This document shows, in pieces, positions 1 through 6,028 of a DNA stretch of 34,322 nt. Below the pieces are notes generated by a model. The model was not told where the DNA came from. It ran no database searches and saw only the letters and a list, made by a program, of their open reading frames with translations. A program made the position numbers and the translations under genes. This DNA comes from a virus. The stretch is taken from positions 1 to 34,322 of IMG/VR virus record IMGVR_UViG_3300046516_000521; one strand, given 5' to 3'. Each line of letters opens with the position of its first letter. The first letter of the stretch is position 1.

Positions 1-1
1 T

Positions 2-97
2 GGCTGTCTCGGAATGAACTTCCTGAGCCATTTCCGCTTCGTCAAGATCGATTTCGTCGGGCGCACGGTCGGGTTCGGAAAGGAGAACCTACCATGA
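2..97 (+). CDS. 3' end of an unidentified upstream gene (partial)
   Basis: An open frame enters from the left edge and ends at TGA 95-97, overlapping the ATG of the next gene in the ATGA arrangement used at most junctions here. About 31 residues are visible, ending in a basic and aromatic stretch followed by GKENLP. Too little remains to assign a family. The call rests on the junction geometry and the strand it shares with its neighbours. Confidence 0.5.
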   Translation, partial: GCLGMNFLSHFRFVKIDFVGRTVGFGKENLP

Positions 98-711
98 GCG
101 CACTAGCGCTAACCCCCGAAACGCTCTTGCAGCGCAAGTCCGCGGACTTCCGCATCGCGTTCCAATCGCACCTTGACGCGCATGAGGCAGATGTGCGGAC
201 GCGGTTTCGCCAGCGTCTGCTCGAAATTCGCGAGCTCCACCGGATTGCTAACCCGAGCACGCGGATTACCTGGACGAAGTTTTGCCCTAAGTACCTTGGG
301 ATCAAGAAAAATCGCGCCGATCAAATCCTCGCTGGCACAGATGGTAACGAAAGCCGGCGAGCCAAAAAAGCGGCGAATGTAACAGAAAACGCACAGTCAG
401 ACTGTGCGAAACTTGTTACAAAGCCGAAGCTAACCCTAGTTCCTGACCCCATCCCAGAAATCTCAGAGACAGAGGAAGACGACAATGACGTTACTTCAGG
501 ATCAGTTGAGCTCCCCGCAGTATCTGAAGCTCCTAGCGCTGAAGCGCCAGCGGCAAGCTGCGCCGACGACGCCGCAACCTGCAAGCTCGCCAAAGCGCCC
601 AAGCGCAAACCCAGCCCCGAGTGCTACCGCGCAATCCTCGCACTCCAAGCCATCACCAATGCCGACGATCGCAGCATCGTCCACTTCTGGATCGGCGAAA
701 ATTGGCCGTAA
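94..711 (+). CDS. hypothetical phage protein, possible helix-turn-helix
   Basis: A 205-residue protein starting at ATG 94, with AAGGAG at 79-84 as ribosome binding site. Residues 1-70 are charged and predicted helical. Around residues 58-80 the pattern TWTKFCPKYLGIKKNRADQI resembles a small helix-turn-helix, but no family was recognised. Residues 120-165 are acidic and Ala/Ser/Pro-rich, probably disordered. The last 76 residues are encoded in DNA that is also read in another frame by the gene starting at 485. The N-terminal two thirds look like normal coding sequence. The C-terminal tail could be real or a fortuitous extension. Function unknown; a DNA-binding role is only a suggestion. Confidence 0.6.
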   Translation: MSALALTPETLLQRKSADFRIAFQSHLDAHEADVRTRFRQRLLEIRELHRIANPSTRITWTKFCPKYLGIKKNRADQILAGTDGNESRRAKKAANVTENAQSDCAKLVTKPKLTLVPDPIPEISETEEDDNDVTSGSVELPAVSEAPSAEAPAASCADDAATCKLAKAPKRKPSPECYRAILALQAITNADDRSIVHFWIGENWP

Positions 712-1282
712 CCGCACGCTGTTCTCCGGCGCGTATGTCGAGAACTTTCAAATCCTAACCAACGTCGTGGATAACAAGGAGAGTATCACCCTTCGGGTCA
801 CAGCCGAGCATGTCTACGCGGGGCTGACCGCGGAAAAACAAGGCAGCTCACAGGCATGCGGGATCGCGCAACTCGGCTTGGACATGCTCGGGAGTACATC
901 CCGGCCTTGGGTGTCCGAGAAGGTCGGTTTCAGCGTGACCGATCGTAAGACGCCCGGCATGGTTCACCCAAAGCGCTTCGAATTCGACATCGAGCTTATC
1001 GATGGTGAGTTTGATCCTGTCGCATTCGACAAGGTAGCTAGGGGTCAGTCGGAAGAAAAGCTTCGGGCGATCGCGGCCGGGCTTGCCGGTTTGATCACGC
1101 TGAAGCATGGCAAGTACCACAATGCGGAAGTGCGAAGCGAGCCGCGCGAAGCCCAAATCGCTCGGAACGTCGAATACCGGGATAGTGGGCGCAAAGCGAA
1201 AGCCCCATCCTCGAAGCGTTCGCATAAGCTTGCCAAGGGTGAAGCGCGGCAGGTCATACGTAGCTGGGGAGCGGGAGCATGA
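485..1282 (+). CDS. hypothetical phage protein with disordered N-terminal linker
   Basis: A 265-residue protein. The ATG at 485 is preceded by AGAGGAAG, a good ribosome binding site inside the preceding gene, so the two genes overlap by 227 bases in different frames. Residues 1-25 look helical (LSSPQYLKLLALKRQRQ). Residues 26-75 are a Ser/Pro/Ala linker. The part that looks folded starts near residue 79 (LFSGAYVENFQIL), just beyond the stop of the overlapping gene. The C-terminus is rich in Lys and Arg. A later start at ATG 659 would shorten the overlap but has no clear ribosome binding site. No family recognised. Confidence 0.7.
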   Translation: MTLLQDQLSSPQYLKLLALKRQRQAAPTTPQPASSPKRPSANPAPSATAQSSHSKPSPMPTIAASSTSGSAKIGRNRTLFSGAYVENFQILTNVVDNKESITLRVTAEHVYAGLTAEKQGSSQACGIAQLGLDMLGSTSRPWVSEKVGFSVTDRKTPGMVHPKRFEFDIELIDGEFDPVAFDKVARGQSEEKLRAIAAGLAGLITLKHGKYHNAEVRSEPREAQIARNVEYRDSGRKAKAPSSKRSHKLAKGEARQVIRSWGAGA

Positions 1283-1398
1283 GCGTAAGCGCGGTAGCGA
1301 AATCGCGGCGTAAGGCCGCGATACGAAAGCGGCTCGGCCCGAAGACGGGCGTTGGCTCGCGCTCAGCGCGCGGGAGAAAGGTGATGGTGACGAAGTGA
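1279..1398 (+). CDS. small basic protein, 39 residues
   Basis: ATG 1279 overlaps the previous TGA, and its own TGA overlaps the GTG of the next gene, so it is inserted in the coupled chain at both ends. The 39-residue product is extremely basic, with about 14 Lys or Arg and no acidic residues seen. This suggests nucleic-acid binding or a purely spacer role. Without the fit at both junctions it would not be called. No homologue recognised. Confidence 0.55.
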   Translation: MSVSAVAKSRRKAAIRKRLGPKTGVGSRSARGRKVMVTK

Positions 1399-1589
1399 GT
1401 ATCCTAGTTACCTACAGCCCGGCAACTGGCATGTACGCGCTTCAGGAATGGGAACCCAAGTTCAATCGCTACGTCACGCAGCTTGTGCTCAGCCCCGAGG
1501 AAGCCGCGAACGTAGAGCGGCAATTGCGGATGCTAAGCGCCGAGAGGCAATTGCGAACGCTACTTGCACACGAAGGAGAGAGATCATGA
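1395..1589 (+). CDS. hypothetical protein, 64 residues
   Basis: GTG start at 1395 in a GTGA overlap with the preceding stop, ending at TGA 1587-1589, which overlaps the next ATG. The N-terminal half looks like a small beta unit (ILVTYSPATGMYALQEW). The C-terminal half is a charged helix (SPEEAANVERQLRMLSAERQ) that contains the duplicated string AERQLR/VERQLR. Such short alpha/beta proteins are common in phage early regions. No function can be assigned. Confidence 0.65.
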   Translation: MSILVTYSPATGMYALQEWEPKFNRYVTQLVLSPEEAANVERQLRMLSAERQLRTLLAHEGERS

Positions 1590-1855
1590 GCCTGTATTAC
1601 AGAATTTGCCCCGCTAACGCACACACGTGCTCGCGGCGAGAGTGCCTGGCTGGCGTGCAGGACGGGGCCGTGTGCCCCAATCCTAAGTTCGCGGAGAAGC
1701 CGGCTACGCGAGCCGCGCCGAAAGCGAAAGCCTCGAAAGCCCCGGTCAGCAACCCGTTCAATCAGTGGCTGGTCGAGGACGAAGACGACAAGCTCGGCGA
1801 TCAGTTCGGCGCGGATACTGGCGACTACGACGGCGAATTTGCCGATTGGGAGTAA
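1586..1855 (+). CDS. hypothetical protein with N-terminal cysteines and acidic tail
   Basis: An 89-residue protein. The frame is open further upstream, but ATG 1586 is chosen because it follows GAAGGAGAG at ribosome-binding distance and overlaps the previous stop (ATGA). The N-terminus has four cysteines within about 25 residues (CPANAHTCSRRECLAGV and C), compatible with a small metal-binding or disulphide fold. An Ala/Lys linker follows, then a strongly acidic C-terminus (VEDEDDKLGDQFGADTGDYD). Not recognised. Confidence 0.7.
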   Translation: MSLYYRICPANAHTCSRRECLAGVQDGAVCPNPKFAEKPATRAAPKAKASKAPVSNPFNQWLVEDEDDKLGDQFGADTGDYDGEFADWE

Positions 1856-1887
1856 CCCCCTAACTCACTAACCCTCGGAGACAAGCT

Positions 1888-2079
1888 ATGAACGGATATC
1901 GCAGTTACCTAGAGCCTGAAGGCCTCGGGGATCTAGAAACGCTACTCAGCCGGCTGGTCACACGGCAAGCTGTGAGTAGGGAATGGCGCACCCGTGAAGT
2001 CCTCGGCCTTCGGGCCGAGTATGGCGACTGCGATCTCCTTGAACTCAGCGACGGATTTGCCGTGGAGGACGTGGGATGA
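1888..2079 (+). CDS. hypothetical protein, 63 residues
   Basis: Starts at ATG 1888 with CTCGGAGA upstream, after a 32-base gap holding nothing recognisable. It ends in an ATGA overlap with the next gene. The 63-residue product is acidic at the C-terminus and rich in Leu, Glu and Arg. No motif was identified. Confidence 0.6.
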   Translation: MNGYRSYLEPEGLGDLETLLSRLVTRQAVSREWRTREVLGLRAEYGDCDLLELSDGFAVEDVG

Positions 2080-2321
2080 GCTACGAATTTTCGAAACTGC
2101 CCAAGGCGAGCTTGCGGGTTAACCGGAGGCTCACGTGCCATGCGGAGAATAGTGAGGTACGTTTTACAATTCACGAGAGCTCGGGGGTTACCTCGCTCAC
2201 CGCGGAAGAGGCTCAGATGCTTGCACGTTGGCTGAGTGCGTACTTCCCGCCGGCCGGGCTCGGACCCGATGAGCCCATGCCGCCCTACGCCCAGCCGCTT
2301 AAAGATCGGTGGCGGGAATGA
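2076..2321 (+). CDS. hypothetical protein, 81 residues
   Basis: ATGA overlap at both ends. The product begins with a probable beta sheet (LTCHAENSEVRFTIHESSG), followed by a helix (SLTAEEAQMLARWLSAYF) and a proline-rich tail. This layout of beta strands, an LTAEEA-type helix and a tail is common in short phage proteins of unknown role. No family named. Confidence 0.65.
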   Translation: MSYEFSKLPKASLRVNRRLTCHAENSEVRFTIHESSGVTSLTAEEAQMLARWLSAYFPPAGLGPDEPMPPYAQPLKDRWRE

Positions 2322-2593
2322 GCGCACGAGAGCTCAGCGCACGCGAGCTCGCGCGGCAAGCCGGGGAGAAGACATTCCGCGGCAAGCCATGCCTTCGCGG
2401 GCATGCCGGCTTGCGGAAGGTGGCGAATGGGAATTGCGTCGCATGCTCTCTCGGGCGGGAGCAGGTCCCGACGCGGCAGAAACATGCCTTACAGCGGAAT
2501 ACGATCTACGCCTTGCTCTACGCGCAAGAATTCGACGCGTTGGGCTGGCGTTGGCGAGCCGCGAGCCCGAACTCTGAGGAGAAAGCGATATGA
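2318..2593 (+). CDS. small zinc-knuckle protein (endonuclease VII-like finger)
   Basis: A 91-residue protein. The in-frame GTG at 2309 is possible, but ATG 2318 gives the standard ATGA overlap. Residues 20-43 contain FRGKPC, GH and NGNCVAC, a C-x3-H-x10-C-x2-C metal site with C25, H29, C40 and C43. This pattern (pC..GH....v.ng.C..C) is familiar from phage proteins related to recombination endonuclease VII and from stand-alone phage zinc fingers. The nuclease core itself is not seen here, so this is a finger without an obvious catalytic domain. It resembles the knuckles repeated in the gene at 5796. Its position just before the replication ATPase suggests a nucleic-acid-binding accessory role, which is inference. 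Confidence 0.65.
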   Translation: MSARELSARELARQAGEKTFRGKPCLRGHAGLRKVANGNCVACSLGREQVPTRQKHALQRNTIYALLYAQEFDALGWRWRAASPNSEEKAI

Positions 2594-3549
2594 CAACCCC
2601 AACACCCGGTGAACTCGCCATGCCAGAATTCATGAGCTACCCGTGGCAGGAACCTGTCCCGATCCTAAGCCCCTGGCTGATGAGCGGCGGGATTTGCCAA
2701 CTCTACGGCATGCGCGGCGGCGGGAAGACGAATGTCTCGATTGCGCTTTCGATCGCTGTGAGCACGGGCAGCGCACTCTTCTCCGACATGTTCGCGCCGC
2801 GCCCCTACCGTGTGCTCTATGTCGATGGTGAGATGGTCCCGAGCCAAGTGGTCACCCGGTATCGTAAGTTCTACGCTGGGCTCGGCCAACGGTGCTCGGC
2901 TAACCTGTGTTACATGTCCCATGCGGCCTTCCCGGACGGTATCCCAACGCTCTACGACCCGAGCTCGGGCGGTCGGCAAATGATCGAGCGAGCCGCGGCG
3001 CGGCATCGCGCGGACCTTATCATCCTGGATAACATTAGCTCGCTGGTGCGCGGCGGCGAAGAAAACTCGAATGACGCCTGGGAACCGGTCAACGACTGGC
3101 TGCTCGGGCTGCGCCGGCTCAACTACACGACCCTGCTAATCCACCATGCGGGTAAGCGAGCGTTGGACGGGTCGATCCGCCAGCGTGGCGGCTCGAAGAA
3201 GGAAGACGCTATGGACTGTGTAGTCCAGATCGATGAGACGGCGAAGCCGAAGGACGGCAAGATCCCGTTGCGTTGGACATACGAGAAATGCCGCACGTTT
3301 ACCCCGGCGAGCTCGCACTTCGATTTCTCGCTCGTCTTCGATGACGCCGCGGGCAAGGCGTGGATCGAGGAAGGGCATTACGCGAAGATCGAGAACCAGC
3401 CGCCGCCATATTGGCTCGAAGAAGCGATCAAGCTTAAAGCGCAGGGGATGAGCCTACGCTTTATCGCGAAAACCTACGACGTGAGCCATACGACGGTGCA
3501 GAATTACCTGTCAATGGCGAAAAAAACCACACTTTCCAGCATGAGCTAA
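2590..3549 (+). CDS. RepA-like AAA ATPase / replicative helicase with C-terminal HTH
   Basis: A 319-residue protein of the RecA-fold AAA_25 (RepA helicase-like) group. Walker A is GMRGGGKTN at residues 40-48 with K46. A strand with acidic end VLYVDGEM follows. Walker B is LIILDN near residue 145. A sensor-like LLIHHAGK comes next, then RQRGGSKKEDAMD, typical of RepA and RadA-like ATPases. Residues 275-310 (EEAIKLKAQGMSLRFIAKTY and DVSHTTVQNYL) form a resolvase-like helix-turn-helix that could bind origin DNA. The start at 2590 overlaps the previous stop; a later ATG at 2620 is possible. The AT-rich inverted repeat directly downstream fits a role in initiation. Family membership is clear; helicase action at that site is inferred. 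Confidence 0.85.
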   Translation: MTTPTPGELAMPEFMSYPWQEPVPILSPWLMSGGICQLYGMRGGGKTNVSIALSIAVSTGSALFSDMFAPRPYRVLYVDGEMVPSQVVTRYRKFYAGLGQRCSANLCYMSHAAFPDGIPTLYDPSSGGRQMIERAAARHRADLIILDNISSLVRGGEENSNDAWEPVNDWLLGLRRLNYTTLLIHHAGKRALDGSIRQRGGSKKEDAMDCVVQIDETAKPKDGKIPLRWTYEKCRTFTPASSHFDFSLVFDDAAGKAWIEEGHYAKIENQPPPYWLEEAIKLKAQGMSLRFIAKTYDVSHTTVQNYLSMAKKTTLSSMS

Positions 3550-3567
3550 GTCGCTGAAATTCCTCGT

Positions 3568-3629
3568 GCATTCGGCTGGATTTTGGAAACCACCTATATA
3601 TAAATATATAAAGGTTTCCAGCCGAATGC
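3568..3629. repeat. AT-rich inverted-repeat block, candidate replication origin
   Basis: In the 198-base gap after the RepA-like gene, GCATTCGGCTGG (3568-3579) is exactly repeated in inverted form as CCAGCCGAATGC (3618-3629). An inner pair, GGAAACC (3585-3591) and GGTTTCC (3613-3619), flanks a core of about 20 bases of A and T (3595-3612, TATATATAAATATATAAA). Such an A/T run is out of place in this GC-rich genome. Known origins often combine inverted repeats with an AT-rich unwinding element beside the initiator gene. It could also be a promoter (TATATA/TATAAA boxes) or a transcription-terminating hairpin, although no T-run follows. Confidence 0.5.
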
Positions 3630-3640
3630 CAGCCTGCGAA

Positions 3641-3659
3641 GCCGCCTTTATAGGGCGGC
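3641..3659. repeat. small GC hairpin
   Basis: GCCGCC (3641-3646) and GGCGGC (3654-3659) can pair around a 7-base loop. There is no downstream T-tract, so a terminator call is weak. It may be part of the candidate origin region. Confidence 0.3.
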
Positions 3660-3712
3660 GTTCGCTAGTAGGCTAAGCAGGACATTCTAGGCGCGCCCTT
3701 GCCAACCACCTC

Positions 3713-3736
3713 TCACACTTCCATACATACTGAGAG
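3713..3736 (+). promoter_or_regulatory. 24-nt repeated element, copy 1 (candidate promoter/operator)
   Basis: TCACACTTCCATACATACTGAGAG lies 11 bases before ATG 3748 and matches the sequence at 10740-10763 in 22 of 24 positions. Both copies stand in intergenic gaps at the head of a gene block on the same strand. CCTCTCA/TGAGAGG (3709-3715 and 3731-3737) also form inverted arms around it. The GAGAGGA end could double as the ribosome binding site for 3748, but in the second copy the element is 40 bases from the start, so Shine-Dalgarno function alone does not explain the conservation. A phage-specific promoter or regulator site is inferred. Confidence 0.5.
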
Positions 3737-3747
3737 GACCCCCGCAC

Positions 3748-4155
3748 ATGCAACGTCAAACCGCTAACCATCTGAGCGCTCTAGGTCCGCCCCTGCCGGC
3801 CGAGCTCCTTGCCCGCTCGCGAACCAGCCAAGTCCTTTGGGCGCACCGCGGACAGCATGCCGGGCTGAGCCTAACCGAGCTCTGCGCCCTCGCCAACCGG
3901 ACCCAGCAAGCGGCCTTCGCCCAGATCACCGCGGCTGTGAGGTACCTCGCTCGCGTCGGCTCGCCCTGGCAGATCGAGATCGTCGTCGACGTGGACGAGG
4001 GCGGCAGCCTAGAGACTTACCTATGGCTCACGGCGCCGCACTGCCCGCGACCGCCGCGCCGCGAAATCCCAACGCTCGCCGAACCCGAGATCCTTAGCTG
4101 GTCAGAGGTGGAGGAGCAATTCCCTGACCTACCCGACCCGAAGGAATTCAAATGA
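3748..4155 (+). CDS. hypothetical protein, possible winged-helix DNA-binding protein
   Basis: A 135-residue protein and first gene after the origin-like gap, with GAGAGGA as ribosome binding site. Residues 27-70 read as three helices (SQVLWAHRGQHAGLSLTELC, then TQQAAFAQITAAVRYLARVG). Two strands separated by a turn follow (WQIEIVVDVDEGGSLETYLW). That order is typical of a winged helix. The C-terminus is Pro- and acid-rich. The fold is inferred from pattern only. The position at the start of a block, directly behind a repeated regulatory element, would suit a transcription regulator. No specific family recognised. Confidence 0.6.
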   Translation: MQRQTANHLSALGPPLPAELLARSRTSQVLWAHRGQHAGLSLTELCALANRTQQAAFAQITAAVRYLARVGSPWQIEIVVDVDEGGSLETYLWLTAPHCPRPPRREIPTLAEPEILSWSEVEEQFPDLPDPKEFK

Positions 4156-4226
4156 CCTGGCTCGACGCCCTCGCCGTCCTACTCATCTGTAGCGGCATAT
4201 TCCTCATACTCATAGGGATCAAATGA
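4152..4226 (+). CDS. membrane micropeptide, 24 residues
   Basis: ATG 4152 overlaps the previous TGA, and its TGA overlaps the next ATG at 4223. The 24-residue product is almost wholly hydrophobic (LDALAVLLICSGIFLILIGI, ending in K), a single membrane helix. It is coupled to a second membrane micropeptide. Function unknown. Candidates are a holin-type, antiholin or host-membrane-modulating peptide. The endolysin is 3 kb away, so a lysis role is not favoured. Confidence 0.5.
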   Translation: MTWLDALAVLLICSGIFLILIGIK

Positions 4227-4315
4227 CCTTAGGAACCTGGCTCGCTCTCGCAATCCTCGCCGCGGCGCTCTGGACGCCGATCGGCCTATACCTCGGAGGA
4301 CGTAATGCCGTTTGA
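4223..4315 (+). CDS. membrane micropeptide, 30 residues
   Basis: ATG 4223 overlaps the stop of the preceding micropeptide, and the reading frame ends at TGA 4313-4315, 11 bases into the next gene. The product has one hydrophobic helix (TWLALAILAAALWTPIGLYL) and a short GGRNAV tail. Both peptides open with MT and a TWL-like start, so they may be partners or diverged duplicates. The GGAGGA that serves the next gene lies inside this frame. Confidence 0.5.
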   Translation: MTLGTWLALAILAAALWTPIGLYLGGRNAV

Positions 4316-4607
4316 TGGAACTCTCAACCCCGCGCTGGAACGCGCATTCGCAGCCCGTGACCTGATCGCCTCGGGCTGGTGCCAAGGGGCTTCCCGGAGC
4401 GTAGATGGCCGGTATTGCCTCATCGGCGCTATGGTCGCCGGGGCGGGGCTTAGTGAGCGCTTTGGCCGCGCTGTGCGCTTGCGCACACAGGCTGCGGGCT
4501 ACGCGACAATCCAAAGCTGGAACGATGCGCCCGGCCGCACGCAAGCCGAAGTCCTCACCCTTCTCGATGACGTAATCTTGGAGCTATCCCATGATCCGCG
4601 AAGCTGA
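4305..4607 (+). CDS. DUF6197-like protein
   Basis: A 100-residue protein preceded by CGGAGGA at ideal distance. The features ARDLIASGWCQGA, a central YCLIGAM, the conserved SWND and then GRTQAEVLTLLDDVI follow the layout of the DUF6197 family, small proteins common in phages and actinobacteria. No biochemical function is established for the family. Both ends overlap neighbouring genes. The invariant Trp, Cys and Asn-Asp residues suggest an active or binding site, but the substrate is unknown. Confidence 0.7.
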   Translation: MPFDGTLNPALERAFAARDLIASGWCQGASRSVDGRYCLIGAMVAGAGLSERFGRAVRLRTQAAGYATIQSWNDAPGRTQAEVLTLLDDVILELSHDPRS

Positions 4608-4827
4608 CGATTTCCCAGCCTGGCTGGCCGCGGCCGAGCCCGGCGAGTTAACTACCTACCACATTGGCTTCCTCATGCTCGACCGTGAGGGAAATCTCCG
4701 CGTCACAGCTAAGGCTCGCGCGGCCATGCGCGCCTCGGACGAAGGCTTCGTCATGCTCACGCAGTACCGCGTTCAAGAGGGGCTGTACGTGTATAAGGCA
4801 ACGAGGACGGGAGAGATCTATGAGTGA
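4591..4827 (+). CDS. hypothetical protein, 78 residues
   Basis: ATG 4591 with GGAG upstream, overlapping the preceding gene by 17 bases. The protein looks like one compact alpha/beta domain (TYHIGFLMLDREGNLRVTAK, then AMRASDEGFVMLTQYRVQEG, then LYVYKATR). Similar short proteins with IGFLM and a C-terminal Y.A.R pattern are frequent in phage early regions. Function unknown. Confidence 0.7.
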   Translation: MIREADDFPAWLAAAEPGELTTYHIGFLMLDREGNLRVTAKARAAMRASDEGFVMLTQYRVQEGLYVYKATRTGEIYE

Positions 4828-5041
4828 CGCCTTCCCGAAGGACATCCCGGACGTAGCTACGGGGCTGGCGACGCTCAGCCAGGCGCAGTACCTAGTGAGC
4901 TTGGACGAAGCCATGTCTCGGCGTCCGCACAACAAGACCGAGCTGCGCTGGCAGATTGCCCTGTGGCGTCGTGAGCGCGTGGCCTGGCGGGATGCGCGCG
5001 ATCGGCGCGCCGATGCGAAGGAGGACGCCGCGAATGCATGA
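4820..5041 (+). CDS. hypothetical charged helical protein, 73 residues
   Basis: The frame is open upstream, but ATG 4820 is chosen because it follows GACGGGAGAG and overlaps the previous stop by a few bases. The product has an N-terminal segment with SLDEAMSRRPHNKTELRWQI, then a long helix dense in Arg, Asp and Ala (RRERVAWRDARDRRADAKED). It may be a helical binding protein. No family recognised. Confidence 0.65.
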   Translation: MSDAFPKDIPDVATGLATLSQAQYLVSLDEAMSRRPHNKTELRWQIALWRRERVAWRDARDRRADAKEDAANA

Positions 5042-5177
5042 CCGCATTCTACCCCAAGTCGCCGAGCGCTCCGCACAGGACGCGCGGCGCCTCCGCTTCC
5101 TACTCGAAGCCATGGAACGGGAGAAGCTCAGCTACCGCGACGCGCAAGCCCTGTGGGAAGCCCGCCATGCCGGCTGA
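5034..5177 (+). CDS. hypothetical helical protein, 47 residues
   Basis: ATG 5034 follows AAGGAGG and overlaps the previous gene by 8 bases. The 47-residue product is predicted helical throughout (ERSAQDARRLRFLLEAMERE, then LSYRDAQALWEARHAG). Other frames across this stretch are shadows. Function unknown. Confidence 0.6.
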   Translation: MHDRILPQVAERSAQDARRLRFLLEAMEREKLSYRDAQALWEARHAG

Positions 5178-5334
5178 AACCATCTACCTCCTCCGCAACC
5201 CCGAGGGCGAGCCGCTTTGGGCGTTCTCGCTCCGCGAAGCCGCGCTTGACGCGCAAGAGTACATGGCCGCACACGGGCAGCCGCCCGCGCGCATGACCAA
5301 GCTAACTCTCAACCCGAAGGACCTAGATCTATGA
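5167..5334 (+). CDS. hypothetical protein, 55 residues
   Basis: The frame is open from further upstream, but those upstream residues look like a shadow of the 5034 gene. ATG 5167 gives a compact 55-residue protein with a strand (TIYLLRNPEGEPLWAFSLRE) and a helix (AALDAQEYMAAHG). This matches the pattern of small phage proteins that begin with a display-like beta hairpin. It ends in an ATGA overlap. Confidence 0.6.
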   Translation: MPAETIYLLRNPEGEPLWAFSLREAALDAQEYMAAHGQPPARMTKLTLNPKDLDL

Positions 5335-5678
5335 GTGTAGTTCTCCGCAGCTATTTCGTCCCGGACGGCTCTCGCCAAGGGCTCATGACCGGGAACGTGT
5401 CGCAGTTCATGGGGCTGGCATCCGCTCCCGGTGGCTTTGTGATCCTCACAGCTTGCCAAGGTGTCCCGCGGCGCGCGGCGGGCGTCCTGCTCGCCCCGTC
5501 CGGTCAGCCCCTGACCAAAGCCGCGCCGCAGGGAGAGGCAGAATGGCGCATCGAGATCCGGCTTGACGAAGAAGCCCCGCCCGTGCCCTCCCGGCCGGGC
5601 TCGCAGATCCGCGCCCTCGGCGGCGTGCATACAGGGTCCGCGATCGCCTTCGTCTTCGTAGAGCAGATCACCGGATGA
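5331..5678 (+). CDS. hypothetical protein, 115 residues
   Basis: ATGA overlaps at both ends. The protein is rich in short strands (VVLRSYFVPDGSRQGLM; GGFVILTACQGVP; EWRIEIRLDEE; GSAIAFVFVEQI), so a small beta-barrel is plausible. No catalytic motif is seen and no family was recognised. Confidence 0.65.
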   Translation: MSVVLRSYFVPDGSRQGLMTGNVSQFMGLASAPGGFVILTACQGVPRRAAGVLLAPSGQPLTKAAPQGEAEWRIEIRLDEEAPPVPSRPGSQIRALGGVHTGSAIAFVFVEQITG

Positions 5679-6028
5679 TGCACGGGTACCCGTTCGGCGG
5701 GTCCGGCGGGAATACCTCGGGCCGCTCAACCAACTGGCTGCCCCAGCCCGAACTCTGGGAGGGGGAAGCCTACGTCAGTGCGATGGAGGAGATCCATGAA
5801 GAAGCCTGGGGCGGTCGGGAACGCTCGGGCCGCGGCCCAAGCAGCACACGAGCCATCCTACATAGGGTGTCCATGCTGGACGTGCGGCGGAAGGCGGAAG
5901 AGGACGCTAGACCGGAGGTGCGCCGAGTGCCCGCCTCCCGCTCGCGACCCTATAACAGCGCGGCGGCAGGACGCTACGCGGCTAGGAAAGCGCACTTACG
6001 AAGGCTCGCCCTGCTCGCGGTGCCATAA
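5675..6028 (+). CDS. hypothetical protein; C-terminal part overlaps next gene
   Basis: ATG 5675 overlaps the preceding stop. Residues 1-40 (Gly/Ser-rich, then LPQPELWEGEAYVSAMEEIH) look like genuine coding sequence. From about residue 41 onward the frame runs across the well-supported zinc-knuckle gene starting at 5796. There it becomes Arg/Ala-rich in the way a shadow frame would. The gene may therefore be a short protein whose stop happens to lie 230 bases into its neighbour. Function unknown. Confidence 0.4.
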   Translation: MMHGYPFGGSGGNTSGRSTNWLPQPELWEGEAYVSAMEEIHEEAWGGRERSGRGPSSTRAILHRVSMLDVRRKAEEDARPEVRRVPASRSRPYNSAAAGRYAARKAHLRRLALLAVP

